Of a stretch of DNA of 64,000 bases, positions 25,927 through 35,100 are shown piece after piece. The position numbers and the translations under genes were made by a program. How positions within the stretch are numbered: the stretch's first letter is position 1; each line of letters starts with the position of its first letter. The notes beneath the pieces were generated by a model. The model did no database searches and was not told where the DNA came from. It saw nothing but the letters and a program-made list of their open reading frames with translations. Source of the DNA: Skermanella rosea (GTDB taxonomy: Bacteria > Pseudomonadota > Alphaproteobacteria > Azospirillales > Azospirillaceae); the NCBI RefSeq assembly GCF_016806835.2, contig NZ_CP086111.1, positions 736,001 to 800,000 on the forward strand. Direction: 5' to 3'.

Positions 25927-26979
25927 ATGTTGGGATTGAGCAAGAGCGCCCATCGGGAGGCCATGGCCGACCGCTATGTCGGCCCCAGCCAGGGGCGCAA
26001 CCGCGGCGCCGGGCAGGACCAGGCGCTGGCACGCGAGGACGGCCGAGGCCGGACCGCCAGGAGCCCCGGGGAACTGCCCCGCACCGGCTGGCGCGACGTG
26101 CTGTGGCGGGTCAAGGAGGAGACCGACAAGGACAATATCTCGATGATCGCGGCCGGAGTCGCGTTCTATCTGATGCTGGCGATCTTCCCGATCCTCGCCG
26201 CGACCGTTTCCATCTACGGCTTGGTGGCGGACCCGGCCGACGTGCAGCGTAACTTCGAGGCCGTGTCCGGCGTGATCCCGGAGCAGGCCCGCTCGATCAT
26301 CGTGGGCCAGTTGAGCTCGGTCGCCGCGGCGTCCGGCGGCCAGCTCGGCCTGAGCGTCCTGGTGAGCATCGCGCTGACCCTGTGGAGCGCGTCGCGCGGC
26401 GTCAACGCGGTCATAACCGCGCTCAACATCGCCTATGACGAGACCGAGGGCCGCAGCTTCATCAGGCTCAACGCGATCGCGCTGGCGCTCACCATCGCGA
26501 TGGTCCTGTTCATGATCGTCACCCTGGCGGTCGTGGTGGGCCTGCCCGCGGTGATCGGGTATCTCAACCTGGGCGAAACGGTGGAATGGGTGGTCCGGCT
26601 GGCGCGTTGGCCGATCCTGGCGGTCGCCGTCATGGTGGCGCTCGCCGTGCTCTACCGCTACGGGCCCGACCGCGAGACGCCGCAATGGCGCTGGGTGAGC
26701 TGGGGGGCGGCCATCGCGACCCTGATGTGGATCCTGGGGTCCGTCGCCTTCTCGGTCTATGTCTCCAACTTCGCCGACTACAACGAGACATACGGCACGA
26801 TGGGCGCCGTCGTCATCCTGCTGCTGTGGTTCAACCTCTCCGCCTACGCCGTCCTGCTCGGCGCCGAGCTGAACGCCGAGATGGAGCACCAGACCGCACG
26901 CGACACCACGACGGGCGCGGTCAAGCCCCTCGGCCAGCGCGACGCCTATGTCGCCGACACGGTCGGGCACAAGCCCTGA
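25927..26979 (+). CDS. YihY/BrkB-family inner membrane protein
   Basis: 350 aa from ATG 25927. A polar N-terminus of about 50 residues is followed by the YihY domain: DNISMIAAGVAFYLMLAIFPILAA, SASRGVNAVITALN (family signature), and further membrane helices ending in GAVVILLLWFNLSAYAVLLGAELNAEME. Despite the old label RNase BN, this family is an integral membrane protein of unknown transport role. Second gene of the stress operon. Confidence 0.9.
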   Translation: MLGLSKSAHREAMADRYVGPSQGRNRGAGQDQALAREDGRGRTARSPGELPRTGWRDVLWRVKEETDKDNISMIAAGVAFYLMLAIFPILAATVSIYGLVADPADVQRNFEAVSGVIPEQARSIIVGQLSSVAAASGGQLGLSVLVSIALTLWSASRGVNAVITALNIAYDETEGRSFIRLNAIALALTIAMVLFMIVTLAVVVGLPAVIGYLNLGETVEWVVRLARWPILAVAVMVALAVLYRYGPDRETPQWRWVSWGAAIATLMWILGSVAFSVYVSNFADYNETYGTMGAVVILLLWFNLSAYAVLLGAELNAEMEHQTARDTTTGAVKPLGQRDAYVADTVGHKP

Positions 26980-27515
26980 CGGGCGTTCTCGTACGCACCG
27001 CCGGATGCCATGCACCGCACGGCATCCGGAACGCTCCGTCCGCGGTGGTACTCCCAGGCGACGTACAACGCATTGGGAGTGCCGCCGCCTTACCGCGGAT
27101 CAAGGCTCGCTCCGGGGTGTTCTAAGAAAATGCAAATCTTCGATAGCGGCTTCGTTGCAACAGTAGGTCAACGCAATGGAGCGTAATCCGGAAAGGGAAC
27201 TGGATGACTTCCGGTTTTTAGATAAGTATGAGATGCCTGCCCAATCAAGTTCAGCGCAGAGTACAGTGGCGCGGAACGGGCAAACAGAAAGACAAATTTT
27301 AGGGTCTCGAGACAAAAATGAAGCTTTCCAACGGGCTTACATCCTTATTGCCCGAAGGGGGATGTCATTTCGTGTTTACCCTTTATTGAGATCATGTGAT
27401 TGTTGCGGTGCATTATAGTACTACGCTATGCGGAGGTTCTCGATCTCATGTTCGTTGGGTCGACGTAAATCAGCCGGTTTGCTGACCCTCGGCTACCGGT
27501 GCGGGGAATTTCAGA
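26980..27515. other. 536-base gap with AT-rich upstream region of the EPS locus
   Basis: Apart from the hairpin at 27001-27029 no gene is supported. The part 27120-27420 is clearly lower in GC than its surroundings. A frame of 80 codons (27176-27418, MERNPERELDDFRF) exists but has no recognisable family and poor codon fit. I read the region as promoter and regulatory DNA for the initiating transferase gene, possibly of foreign origin. Confidence 0.4.
27001..27029 (+). terminator. hairpin after the YihY gene
   Basis: A perfect nine-base stem, CCGGATGCC and GGCATCCGG, around an 11-base loop starts about 20 bases after the stop. There is no T run. Confidence 0.5.
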
Positions 27516-28976
27516 ATGCTCAATGACTTCCAGATTTCCGTTAGATCTGGTCCTGCCGTGCGGACCCGGGGTCAGTTCCGATCCTTGCAGCCCGCCCTGT
27601 TTCTGTTTTTCGTGGACGTGACGACCGTCTTCCTGGCTGTACTCGTAGCCCATATCGGCATAGGCCTCATCAGCCCCGCGCCCACGACTTTCCTGTTCAA
27701 TCCAACCCTGCATGCCCAGGAATTGGCGGGCGCCCTGCTCGTCGTGCCGATCCTCAAGGCCATGGTGGGCCTGTATCCGGGTTACGGCATGTCGCCGGTG
27801 GAGCGCCTGCGCCGCCAGTTCATGATCCTGATCGGGACCGTCGTCGGCATCACCATCGTCGACCTGCAGTTCAACGAGGCGATCTGGTTCAATAACGGCC
27901 TGCTCGCGGCGTTGCTGGTGCTCGGCGTACTGATCTGGATCTCCGATGCCTTGGGCCGCGGCGTGCTGATGCGCCTGCGCCTGTGGGGCCGCCCCTGCGT
28001 GGTGGTCGGCACCGGCCAGGCCGGCATCGACATCGTCCGCCGGCTCGGCCAGAACGAGCATCTGGGATACAATCCGGTCCTCTTCATCGACGAGAACCCG
28101 AACCTGTGGGGCACCACGGTCGAGGGCCTGCCGGTCGTCGCCCCCGGCGGGAAGACGACCGACGAGCGCCTGGTGCGCTACGCGTCGGTCGGCATCCTTG
28201 CGGTTCCGCGCGAACAGCCGGAGCGGCTGAACGAGATGATCGGCAACCTGCCGTTCTCGACGATCCTGGTGGTGCCCGAATGGATCGGCGTCCAGACGGT
28301 CAATACCCGGGTGCGGGACCTGTCCGGCCTGCTGTCGCTGGAGGTGAGGCGCCCGCTGGGCGCCAGCATCACGCCGCTGATCAAGCGCGGTTTCGACATC
28401 GTGACCTCGGCCCTCCTGCTGATCCTGGTGACGCCGCTGCTCCTCCTGATCGCGGTCGGCATCAAGCTCGACTCGAAGGGTCCGCTGCTGTTCCGCCAGG
28501 CCCGCTGGGCCGGCGGCTCCCGCTCGTTCCCGGCGCTGAAGTTCCGGACGATGCATGCCGACGCCGAGCAGCGCCTGAAGGAACTGCTCGCCACCGATCC
28601 GGTCCTGCGGCGCGAATACGAGATGTACCACAAGCTGACCCACGACCCGCGGGTCACCCGGTTCGGCCGGATCCTGCGGCGGCTCAGCTTCGACGAACTG
28701 CCCCAGCTGTGGAACGTGCTGGTCGGCGACATGAGCCTGATCGGCCCCCGTCCCTACATGCCGCACGAGCTGATCAAGTATCCGCACCAGCAGGAGGTCC
28801 TGTCCCGCGTGCGCCCGGGGATCACCGGCCTGTGGCAGGTGTCCGGGCGTCACCGCACGACGTTCGAGCGGCGCATCGAGCTGGACGTCTATTATGTCGA
28901 GAACTACTCGATCTGGCTGGACCTCCACGTCCTGATGCGGACCGTGTGGATCGTCGTGAAGGCCGACGGCGCCTGA
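27516..28976 (+). CDS. Polyprenyl-phosphate sugar phosphotransferase (WbaP/ExoY-like)
   Basis: 486-aa initiating enzyme of exopolysaccharide synthesis that transfers a sugar phosphate (often galactose-1-P) to undecaprenyl phosphate. N-terminal membrane helices (about 28-150) are followed by a CoA-binding-like domain (VVVGTGQAGIDIVRRLG) and the C-terminal catalytic domain: KRGFDIVTSALLLI, ALKFRTMHADAEQRL, SFDELPQLWNVLVGDMSLIGPRP and RPGITGLWQVSGR. Full length of the WbaP type. It is convergent with wecG. Confidence 0.92.
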   Translation: MLNDFQISVRSGPAVRTRGQFRSLQPALFLFFVDVTTVFLAVLVAHIGIGLISPAPTTFLFNPTLHAQELAGALLVVPILKAMVGLYPGYGMSPVERLRRQFMILIGTVVGITIVDLQFNEAIWFNNGLLAALLVLGVLIWISDALGRGVLMRLRLWGRPCVVVGTGQAGIDIVRRLGQNEHLGYNPVLFIDENPNLWGTTVEGLPVVAPGGKTTDERLVRYASVGILAVPREQPERLNEMIGNLPFSTILVVPEWIGVQTVNTRVRDLSGLLSLEVRRPLGASITPLIKRGFDIVTSALLLILVTPLLLLIAVGIKLDSKGPLLFRQARWAGGSRSFPALKFRTMHADAEQRLKELLATDPVLRREYEMYHKLTHDPRVTRFGRILRRLSFDELPQLWNVLVGDMSLIGPRPYMPHELIKYPHQQEVLSRVRPGITGLWQVSGRHRTTFERRIELDVYYVENYSIWLDLHVLMRTVWIVVKADGA

Positions 28977-29000
28977 TCCGACGCTTCGAAAGCGCCCGCC

Positions 29001-29072
29001 CCGAGACATGAACAGGCCCCGGGACATGAACAGGCCCCGGGACATGAACAGGCCCCGAGACATGAACAGGCA
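29001..29072. repeat. 18-bp tandem repeat, four copies
   Basis: Four head-to-tail copies of an 18-base unit (CCGGGACATGAACAGGCC) occupy 29001-29072; copies 1 and 4 have A for G at one position. It lies 25 bases after the WbaP-like gene stop and before the terminator. On the minus strand it reads as repeated MSRGLF codons, but no gene is supported there. Confidence 0.9.
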
Positions 29073-29120
29073 TTGACCCGCGGCTTCCCGGAACCTGTTT
29101 CCGGGTTCCGCCGGAACGCA

Positions 29121-29156
29121 CGAAGGGCGCCGGACCAGCAGGTCCGGCGCCCTTCG
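29121..29156. terminator. strong bidirectional hairpin between convergent EPS genes
   Basis: CGAAGGGCGCCGGACC (29121-29136) pairs perfectly over 16 bases with 29141-29156 around the loop AGCA. It sits between the convergent WbaP-like and wecG genes and can serve both; T tracts are weak. Confidence 0.8.
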
Positions 29157-29197
29157 CGTCGATGCCCGGCGTCGGCGGCCCCGACGGGGCCGGCCGC

Positions 29198-29986
29198 CTA
29201 CCGATCCGTCCTGGCCGCGGCGCGGCGTCGGCCGGCCCCGGTGGCCAGGTACCAGGCGACGATCCAGGGCTCCACCAGGTAGCGGTGCCAGAACCGCTTC
29301 GGATCGCTGAGCAGCCGGTACAGCCACTCCAGCCCCAGCGGACCGAGCCAGCGCGGCGCGGTCGGCACGGCTCCCGCGAAATACTCCATGCAGGCGCCGC
29401 AGGTGCCGATGCAGTTCGTCTTCAGGTCGGCCCGGTTTTCCGAGATCCAGTGCTCCTGGCGTCCCATCCCCATGCCCACGATCAGGATATGGGGCCGGAA
29501 AGCGTTGATGTGCTCGACCACGGCGGTATTGCCGGGACTGCCGCGGCGGGCATCGAAGTAACCGTCGTGCCCGTCGATCGCCAGGTCCGGGTAGTCCCGG
29601 CGCAGGCGCGCCAACCCGTCGGCCAGCACGCGGGAGGTGCCGCCCAGATAGTAGATCCGCCATCCGGAGCGCTGGGCGCGCTCCATCAGGGGAAGGAACC
29701 AGTCGATCCAGCCTGTCCTGTGGCTCGCGTCGAGGTCGAGCCCCGCCGCGCGCCCCAGCCAGACGATCGGCATGCCGTCTATATGGACGCAGGTCTTGTC
29801 GTCCTCGTGCAGGGCACGGAAGACGTCGTCCTTGAACAGCTTGTACATGCCGTGGAGGTTCAGGCTGGCGATGACAACCTTGTCCTCCGCGGCGATAGAA
29901 CGATCCATCAGGGTGAACAGATCGTCCATGGTTGTCGGCGTCACCTTCACACCGAAGATGTCGCTCGACTTGAAGCCCAGAGTCAT
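29198..29986 (-). CDS. WecG/TagA/CpsF-family glycosyltransferase
   Basis: 262-aa GT26 enzyme adding a sugar (commonly ManNAcA or a related UDP-sugar) to a lipid-linked acceptor. Diagnostic segments: VIASLNLHGMYKLFKDD, HIDGMPIVWLGR, YLGGTSRVLADGLARL, PHILIVGMGMGRQEHWI and APRWLGPLGLEWLYRLLSDPKR near the C-terminus. It is the downstream neighbour of the tyrosine kinase on the minus strand, with a gap of about 50 bases. Confidence 0.92.
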   Translation of the reverse strand: MTLGFKSSDIFGVKVTPTTMDDLFTLMDRSIAAEDKVVIASLNLHGMYKLFKDDVFRALHEDDKTCVHIDGMPIVWLGRAAGLDLDASHRTGWIDWFLPLMERAQRSGWRIYYLGGTSRVLADGLARLRRDYPDLAIDGHDGYFDARRGSPGNTAVVEHINAFRPHILIVGMGMGRQEHWISENRADLKTNCIGTCGACMEYFAGAVPTAPRWLGPLGLEWLYRLLSDPKRFWHRYLVEPWIVAWYLATGAGRRRAAARTDR

Positions 29987-30038
29987 ACCGCTTTCCCGAT
30001 GGAATAAGATACTTGCCGGTGAGAGATCACGGGCCGGT

Positions 30039-32312
30039 TCAGTTTTTGAAGTAGCTGCCGCGCCGGCCCATGTAGTACTCGACCTCGCCCGAGCCGTAGC
30101 GCGCCGCCTTGGCCGTGTCGACCTGGTTGAGCGCCACGCCCGCGATGTTGGCCCCGGCGTCGCCGAGCTGCCGGATCGCGAGCTGGACCAGCTTGCGCGG
30201 AGTCCGGCGCCACTTGGCGACGACCACCGTCTGGCTGGCCTTTTCGGCCAGGATGCGCGTGTCCGACACCGGCAGCACCGGCGGCGCGTCGAGCAGGATC
30301 AGGTCGTATTGCGGACGCAGGTTGAACAGCATCTGGTCGAACAGCGGGTTGCGGATCGTCTCCTCCGGATAGTCGGTCGGCGATCCCGCCGTGATCACGT
30401 CGGCCCCGGTGCGGGTGTCCGTGCGCATCACGTCGGGCAGCGTCGCGTCCCCGTGAAGGAAATCGGCGAGGCCGAGCTGGTTGGGCAGGCCCAGCGTCCG
30501 GTGGATGTTGGGGCGGCGCAGGTCGCAGTCGATGATCAGCACGCGCCGGCCGGCGATGGCGATGACGCGGGCCAGGGTCGCGGCCAGCGACGACTTGCCT
30601 TCGCCCGGAACCGCGGAGGTCAACATGACGATGTTGCCGCTGCCCTTGCGCTGGTGGGCGATGATCAGCGAGGTGAACAAGCTCTTGACCGCCTGGGAAT
30701 AGGCCGAGGCCGGCTTGTCCAGGGCGTAGTCCTGCGGAGCCTTGCGGGTCAGACGCCCGCGGCGGACCAGCGGGATCATGCCCAGCGACGGCATGCGCAG
30801 CAGGCGCTCGACGTCTTCCTGGGTCTGGAGCCCGCGTTCGAGCTGCTCGGCCAGGAACACCAGGATCAGGCCCAGGCCGATCGCCAGCACTAGCGCCACC
30901 GCCACGAACAGCGGCTTGGACGGGAAGGACGGGCCGAGCGGGGCGCTGGCCGTCGAGACGATCCAGGCGTTGGGCTGCTCGAGATCGACCGACTGGGTCT
31001 CCTTCGAGCGGGCCAGGAAGTTCTCGAACAGGGCGCGGTTGGCTTCCGCCTCGCGCTGGAGAGCCCGGATCTCGACGTCGGACTGGTTCAGGCGGCCCGC
31101 CTCCTGTTCCAGCCTGGACATGGACTGCTCGAGCGAGGTGACCCGCTGCTGGGTCACGGACGCCTGGGCCCGAAGCGCCCGCAGCCGGTTCTCGGCCTCG
31201 TTGTTGATCTCGCCGGCGATCGCGGAGATCTGCGACTTCAGGTCCACGATCGTCGGATGGCGCGGACCGAGGTTGTTCAGCAGCTCCGCCTCGCGCTGGC
31301 GCAGCGTCGCCTCCTGGGCGCGGAGCCCGCTGACCAGGGTCGAGTCGACCACGTCGAACACGGCGCGCACGCCGCGTGCCCTGACCGCGCTCTCGACGCT
31401 GCGCAGCTGGGCCTGGGTGGTGTTGTTCTCCGCCCGGGCCATCACGAGCTGGGTGTTGAGCTGGGTCAGCTGCTCGTTGACCAGGCCGGCGTCCCGGCCC
31501 TGCACGACGCCCAGGCCCGCCCGCGCCGTCTCGACGGCGCGCTCGGCCGTCTCGACCTCCTCGCGCAGCCGCGTCAGGCGCTCGCCCAGCCAGGCGTTGG
31601 CCTTCTGGCGGGCATCGAACTTCTGTTCGAGCTGCTGGGTGATGTAGAGCGACGCGACAGTGTTGGCCACGCTGGCGGCCAGCGTCGGGTTCTCGGACGT
31701 GAAGCTGATGGTCAGCACGCGCGACCGGCCGACCGCCGAGACGCTGAGGCGGCTGAGGAACGTGGTGAGCATCGAGGTCTGCAGGCGCGCCTCTTCCGCG
31801 GCCGGGTCCGGAACCACCGGTTCCTCGGTGACGAGCAGGCTCTTGACCCACTGGACGGGCGGCAGGTCGCGCAGGCTCGGCAGCTTGAAGCTGTCGGCGT
31901 TCTGCTCCGCCGCGACGCGGGGATTGAACTCCGCCAGCCGGTCCAGGCCGAGCTGCCGGATCACCCGCATCGCGAGCTCGTCCGACCTTATGACCTGGAT
32001 TTCGCTTTCGATCGTCGATTGGTCCGCGGGAGCGCCGCTGACCAGCGCCTCCACGTCGACCACCCGCTGTTCGCGCGGATCCACCATGACCGAGGTGTCG
32101 GCGGTATAGAGCGGCGTCATCATGTAGACATTGACGATGCCGAGCAGGGTCACGATGAAGATCGTGCCCAGCAGCAGGTATTTCCGGCGTGACAGGACCA
32201 TGAGCAGGTCGCCCAGCCCGAGCGTCGGGGCGCTTCGCGACGGCCCTTCCTCGTGAGTGGTCCAATCATGCCGGTCGGTCTCTTGGCGGTCCGGCGTCAA
32301 AAGCTTGTTCAT
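30039..32312 (-). CDS. Wzc-like polysaccharide co-polymerase with tyrosine autokinase domain
   Basis: 757 aa. The N-terminal Wzz domain begins with a membrane helix (KYLLLGTIFIVTLLGIVNVY, about 44-63), then a long periplasmic coiled-coil region and a second membrane helix (LFVAVALVLAIGLGLILVFLAEQ). The C-terminal BY-kinase has Walker A SAVPGEGKSSLA (about 560-570), Walker A' LIIDCDLRRPN and Walker B LILLDAPPVLPVSD. The tail carries few tyrosines (RYG, EYY, SYF), fewer than enterobacterial Wzc. It controls chain length and export of exopolysaccharide. wza, wzx and wzy partners are not in the window. Confidence 0.93.
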   Translation of the reverse strand: MNKLLTPDRQETDRHDWTTHEEGPSRSAPTLGLGDLLMVLSRRKYLLLGTIFIVTLLGIVNVYMMTPLYTADTSVMVDPREQRVVDVEALVSGAPADQSTIESEIQVIRSDELAMRVIRQLGLDRLAEFNPRVAAEQNADSFKLPSLRDLPPVQWVKSLLVTEEPVVPDPAAEEARLQTSMLTTFLSRLSVSAVGRSRVLTISFTSENPTLAASVANTVASLYITQQLEQKFDARQKANAWLGERLTRLREEVETAERAVETARAGLGVVQGRDAGLVNEQLTQLNTQLVMARAENNTTQAQLRSVESAVRARGVRAVFDVVDSTLVSGLRAQEATLRQREAELLNNLGPRHPTIVDLKSQISAIAGEINNEAENRLRALRAQASVTQQRVTSLEQSMSRLEQEAGRLNQSDVEIRALQREAEANRALFENFLARSKETQSVDLEQPNAWIVSTASAPLGPSFPSKPLFVAVALVLAIGLGLILVFLAEQLERGLQTQEDVERLLRMPSLGMIPLVRRGRLTRKAPQDYALDKPASAYSQAVKSLFTSLIIAHQRKGSGNIVMLTSAVPGEGKSSLAATLARVIAIAGRRVLIIDCDLRRPNIHRTLGLPNQLGLADFLHGDATLPDVMRTDTRTGADVITAGSPTDYPEETIRNPLFDQMLFNLRPQYDLILLDAPPVLPVSDTRILAEKASQTVVVAKWRRTPRKLVQLAIRQLGDAGANIAGVALNQVDTAKAARYGSGEVEYYMGRRGSYFKN

Positions 32313-32785
32313 CGGTAATATCCGGTAGTTTTACACGCGCGTGCAGCACTGCAGAAAGAACATCACCTTGTCAGGCAATGTTCAGTGAAATGCCGGGTGT
32401 CTTCCATTGCGTCCGGAAGACGTCGCAAAATGGTGGCAAACGTTACCCCTAAGGGGTAAATGGTTAGCACCAATGCGCAATGCGATTGCATAGATTATAT
32501 TTGCCATCCATTCGGTGTGTCCAGATCGTTTTGCAGTGCGGCAAGGGTTTCAGCCCCACTACAGCTGGTCATTATACGAGTATTTTAGTTTCTATATATG
32601 GCTCTGGCATGGCAAAAGGTCGCCGAAGGCGTGCCATCAATGGGTGCCCACTCCGGGTAGGGCTAAATAGCCGTGGCGCTTTGGTGAATAATGGGCACCA
32701 TCGCACCATTCATCATTGGGACTCCACGGTCCCTGATCGCCCATTTCCGGGGCAGTTCAAACCTCACGTAACGACGACTGGCATC
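32313..32785. other. divergent intergenic region of the EPS locus
   Basis: 473 bases between the divergent kinase gene and the first GT4 gene, much more AT-rich than the surroundings; it should contain both promoters. A perfect palindrome lies at 32443-32459. No gene is supported; a reading frame continuing upstream from the GT4 gene to 32480 has non-coding character. Confidence 0.55.
32443..32459. promoter_or_regulatory. 17-bp palindrome, candidate operator
   Basis: TTACCCCT-A-AGGGGTAA is a perfect inverted repeat about 130 bases upstream of the kinase gene start. Size and symmetry suit a dimeric regulator such as a MarR, Ros/MucR or LuxR type; no regulator is identified. Confidence 0.45.
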
Positions 32786-33934
32786 ATGACCGTATCCGCG
32801 CCTGTGGCGCCCAAGATTTCCCTGTTTCTCCAGGATCTTCATGGAGGCGGCGCGGAGAGGGTGATGCTGCGCCTCGCCGCTGGCATCGCGGAACGCTCCC
32901 ACCCCGTCGACCTGGTGCTGATCCGCCGGGAGGGCGCCTACCTCGACGCGATCCCCCCGGGCGTGCGCCTCGTGGTGCTGAATACCCGGCGCACCCTCAA
33001 CAGCGTCGCGTCGCTCGCCCGCTATCTCCGGCGGGAGCGGCCGGCGGCCATGCTCTCGGCGTTGGTCCATGTCAATGTCGGGGCGCTGCTTGCGGCCAGG
33101 TTCGCGCGGACCCGCACCCGGATGATCGTCACGGAGCACAGCCAGATCACTCGCAATTTCCGCTCCAATTCGTCTTCGACCGTCAGGCTCGCTTACCGGA
33201 TGGTTCCCTGGCTGTACCCCACGGCGTCCCGCATCGTCGCCGTCTCGGGCGGGGTCGCGGAGGATCTCGCCCGGTTCTCGGGCATGCCCGGGAGCCGGAT
33301 CGACGTGGTCCACAACGGCATCGTGACGCCGGATCTCTACGCCAAGGCGGGCGAGCCGTGCGACCATCCCTGGTTCCGGCCGGGCGAGCCGCCCGTCGTC
33401 CTGGCGGCCGGGCGGATGGTCGACGTCAAGGATTTCGCGGCGTTGATCCGCGCCTTCGCCCTGCTGCGCGCCCGGCGGCCCGCCCGTCTGATGATCCTGG
33501 GGGAGGGGGAACTGCGCGACGACCTGGAGCAGCTCGCCGAACGGCTCGGCGTGGCCGCGGATGTCGCGATGCCGGGCTTCCAGCCCAATCCCTACGCGCT
33601 GATGTCGCGGGCGGCCGTGTTCGTGCAGTCCTCGCGCTGGGAGGGGCTGCCATCCGTCCTGGTCGAGGCGATGGCCTGCGGCACGCCCGTCGTGGCCACC
33701 GACTGTCCGGGCGGCACCCGGGAGATCCTGGACGACGGCAAGCTCGGCGCGCTGGTTCCCCTCGACGACGACCAAGCGCTGGCCGACTCGATCGCGCGGA
33801 CCCTCGACGATCCCATTCCCGCGAACGCGATGGCGTGCAAGGTCGGGCAGTTCACCCTCGACCGTGCGGTCGACACTTACCTCGACCTGGCGCTCGGAAC
33901 CGGGCGGGTCGGTTCCCGGGAGCAAGGCCGATGA
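32786..33934 (+). CDS. Glycosyltransferase family 4 (first)
   Basis: 382 aa from ATG 32786; longer in-frame starts extend into AT-rich non-coding DNA. GT-B fold retaining transferase with the N-terminal LQDLHGGGAERVMLRLA nucleotide-fold loop, VVHNGIVTPDLY, and the C-terminal donor site SSRWEGLPSVLVEAMACGTPVVATDCPGGTREIL (E-x7-E motif). The sugar donor cannot be deduced. Its stop overlaps the next GT4 start (ATGA). Confidence 0.92.
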   Translation: MTVSAPVAPKISLFLQDLHGGGAERVMLRLAAGIAERSHPVDLVLIRREGAYLDAIPPGVRLVVLNTRRTLNSVASLARYLRRERPAAMLSALVHVNVGALLAARFARTRTRMIVTEHSQITRNFRSNSSSTVRLAYRMVPWLYPTASRIVAVSGGVAEDLARFSGMPGSRIDVVHNGIVTPDLYAKAGEPCDHPWFRPGEPPVVLAAGRMVDVKDFAALIRAFALLRARRPARLMILGEGELRDDLEQLAERLGVAADVAMPGFQPNPYALMSRAAVFVQSSRWEGLPSVLVEAMACGTPVVATDCPGGTREILDDGKLGALVPLDDDQALADSIARTLDDPIPANAMACKVGQFTLDRAVDTYLDLALGTGRVGSREQGR

Positions 33935-35097
33935 ATGCGACGACGCCGAGGCTGCGGCTGGTCCTGCTGATCACCCACATGGACCAGGGCGGCGCCCAGG
34001 AGGCGCTGCTACGGCTGGGGCGCAGCCTCCGCAGCCGCGGCCATGACGTGGAAACGTGGTTTCTGTACGAGAAATCGCCGCTCTACCGGAACGAGGACAA
34101 CATCCGGGTGCTCCTGCCCGTGCGCTCGCCGGGCGCCGTCGGGTACCTGCAGCTCATGGTCCGGCTGTTCCGCCAACTCAGGGCGCATCGACCCGACGCG
34201 GTGATCAGCTTCCTGCCGCTGGCCAACGGGTTCGGGCAGGCCGTGGCCCGGCTCGCCGGGGTGCCCCGCCGCGTCGCGTCCCAGCGCAATCCCTCCTGGA
34301 CCTATACCCCCTGGATGCAGCGGCTCGACAGGCTGGCGGGAACGCTCGGCTGCTATACCGCCAACGTGGGCAATTCCCAGTCCGTGGTGGACAGTTTCGC
34401 GGCCTACCCGCAGCCCTACCGCCGGCACCTGACGGTGGTCCACAACGGCATCGACTGGCGGTCCTCGGAGCTGGATCCCGCGGCCGCGCGGGCCAGGTTC
34501 GGATTGCCGGCCGGCGGGCCGCTGATCCTGAACATCGGCCGGCTGGCCGAGCAGAAGAACCAGTCCCTGCTGCTCCGCGTCCTGCCGTCCCTGTCGGCGG
34601 GGCATCTGGTGCTGGCCGGCGACGGCAACGACCGGGGCAAGCTGGAGCGGCTGGCGGCCGACCTGGGCGTGACGTCCCGGGTCATCTTCCTGGGCGAGGT
34701 CGCCCGCGCCGCCATCCCCGACCTGCTGCGCGCCGCCGACATCTTCGCCATGCCGACGCTGTTCGAGGGGCAAAGCAACGCCGTCCTGGAGGCCATGCAT
34801 GCCGGCCTCGCCATCGTCTCCAGCGACATCCCGGCCCAGGTCGAGACGCTGGGCGGATCGGGGGAGGATGCGGTGGGCGACCTGCTGCCGCTCGACGACG
34901 ACGGGGCCTGGACGAGGTCGCTCGAAGCGCTGGTGCGGGACCCCGCGCTGCGGGCGCTGATGGCGGAGCGGGCGCGGGCCCGGGCGCAACTGTTCACGGT
35001 CGACAGGATGACCGACGGGTTCGAACGCCTGGTGGATATCTCGGCGCCGGAGGGGCGGGTCTTCAGCCCCCAGGCCGGGCTGAGGCAGCGGAGCTAA
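33931..35097 (+). CDS. Glycosyltransferase family 4 (second)
   Basis: 388 aa, overlapping the previous gene by four bases. Acceptor domain start THMDQGGAQEALLRLGR; C-terminal donor domain with LNIGRLAEQKNQSLLLR and the E-x7-E region PTLFEGQSNAVLEAMHAGLAIVSSD. It is followed after three bases by the GT14 gene, so the three transferases probably act on one polysaccharide repeat unit. Confidence 0.92.
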   Translation: MNATTPRLRLVLLITHMDQGGAQEALLRLGRSLRSRGHDVETWFLYEKSPLYRNEDNIRVLLPVRSPGAVGYLQLMVRLFRQLRAHRPDAVISFLPLANGFGQAVARLAGVPRRVASQRNPSWTYTPWMQRLDRLAGTLGCYTANVGNSQSVVDSFAAYPQPYRRHLTVVHNGIDWRSSELDPAAARARFGLPAGGPLILNIGRLAEQKNQSLLLRVLPSLSAGHLVLAGDGNDRGKLERLAADLGVTSRVIFLGEVARAAIPDLLRAADIFAMPTLFEGQSNAVLEAMHAGLAIVSSDIPAQVETLGGSGEDAVGDLLPLDDDGAWTRSLEALVRDPALRALMAERARARAQLFTVDRMTDGFERLVDISAPEGRVFSPQAGLRQRS

Positions 35098-35100
35098 TCG

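Noticed and set aside
27176-27418. 80-codon frame in the AT-rich gap
   Set aside because: No family resemblance and no clear ribosome site; the low GC is better explained as regulatory or foreign DNA.
29001-29072. Short tandem repeat as a CRISPR array
   Set aside because: Units are directly adjacent with no spacers, and no cas genes are present.
32480-32785. N-terminal extension of the first GT4 gene
   Set aside because: The added codons lie in AT-rich regulatory DNA and do not resemble glycosyltransferases.
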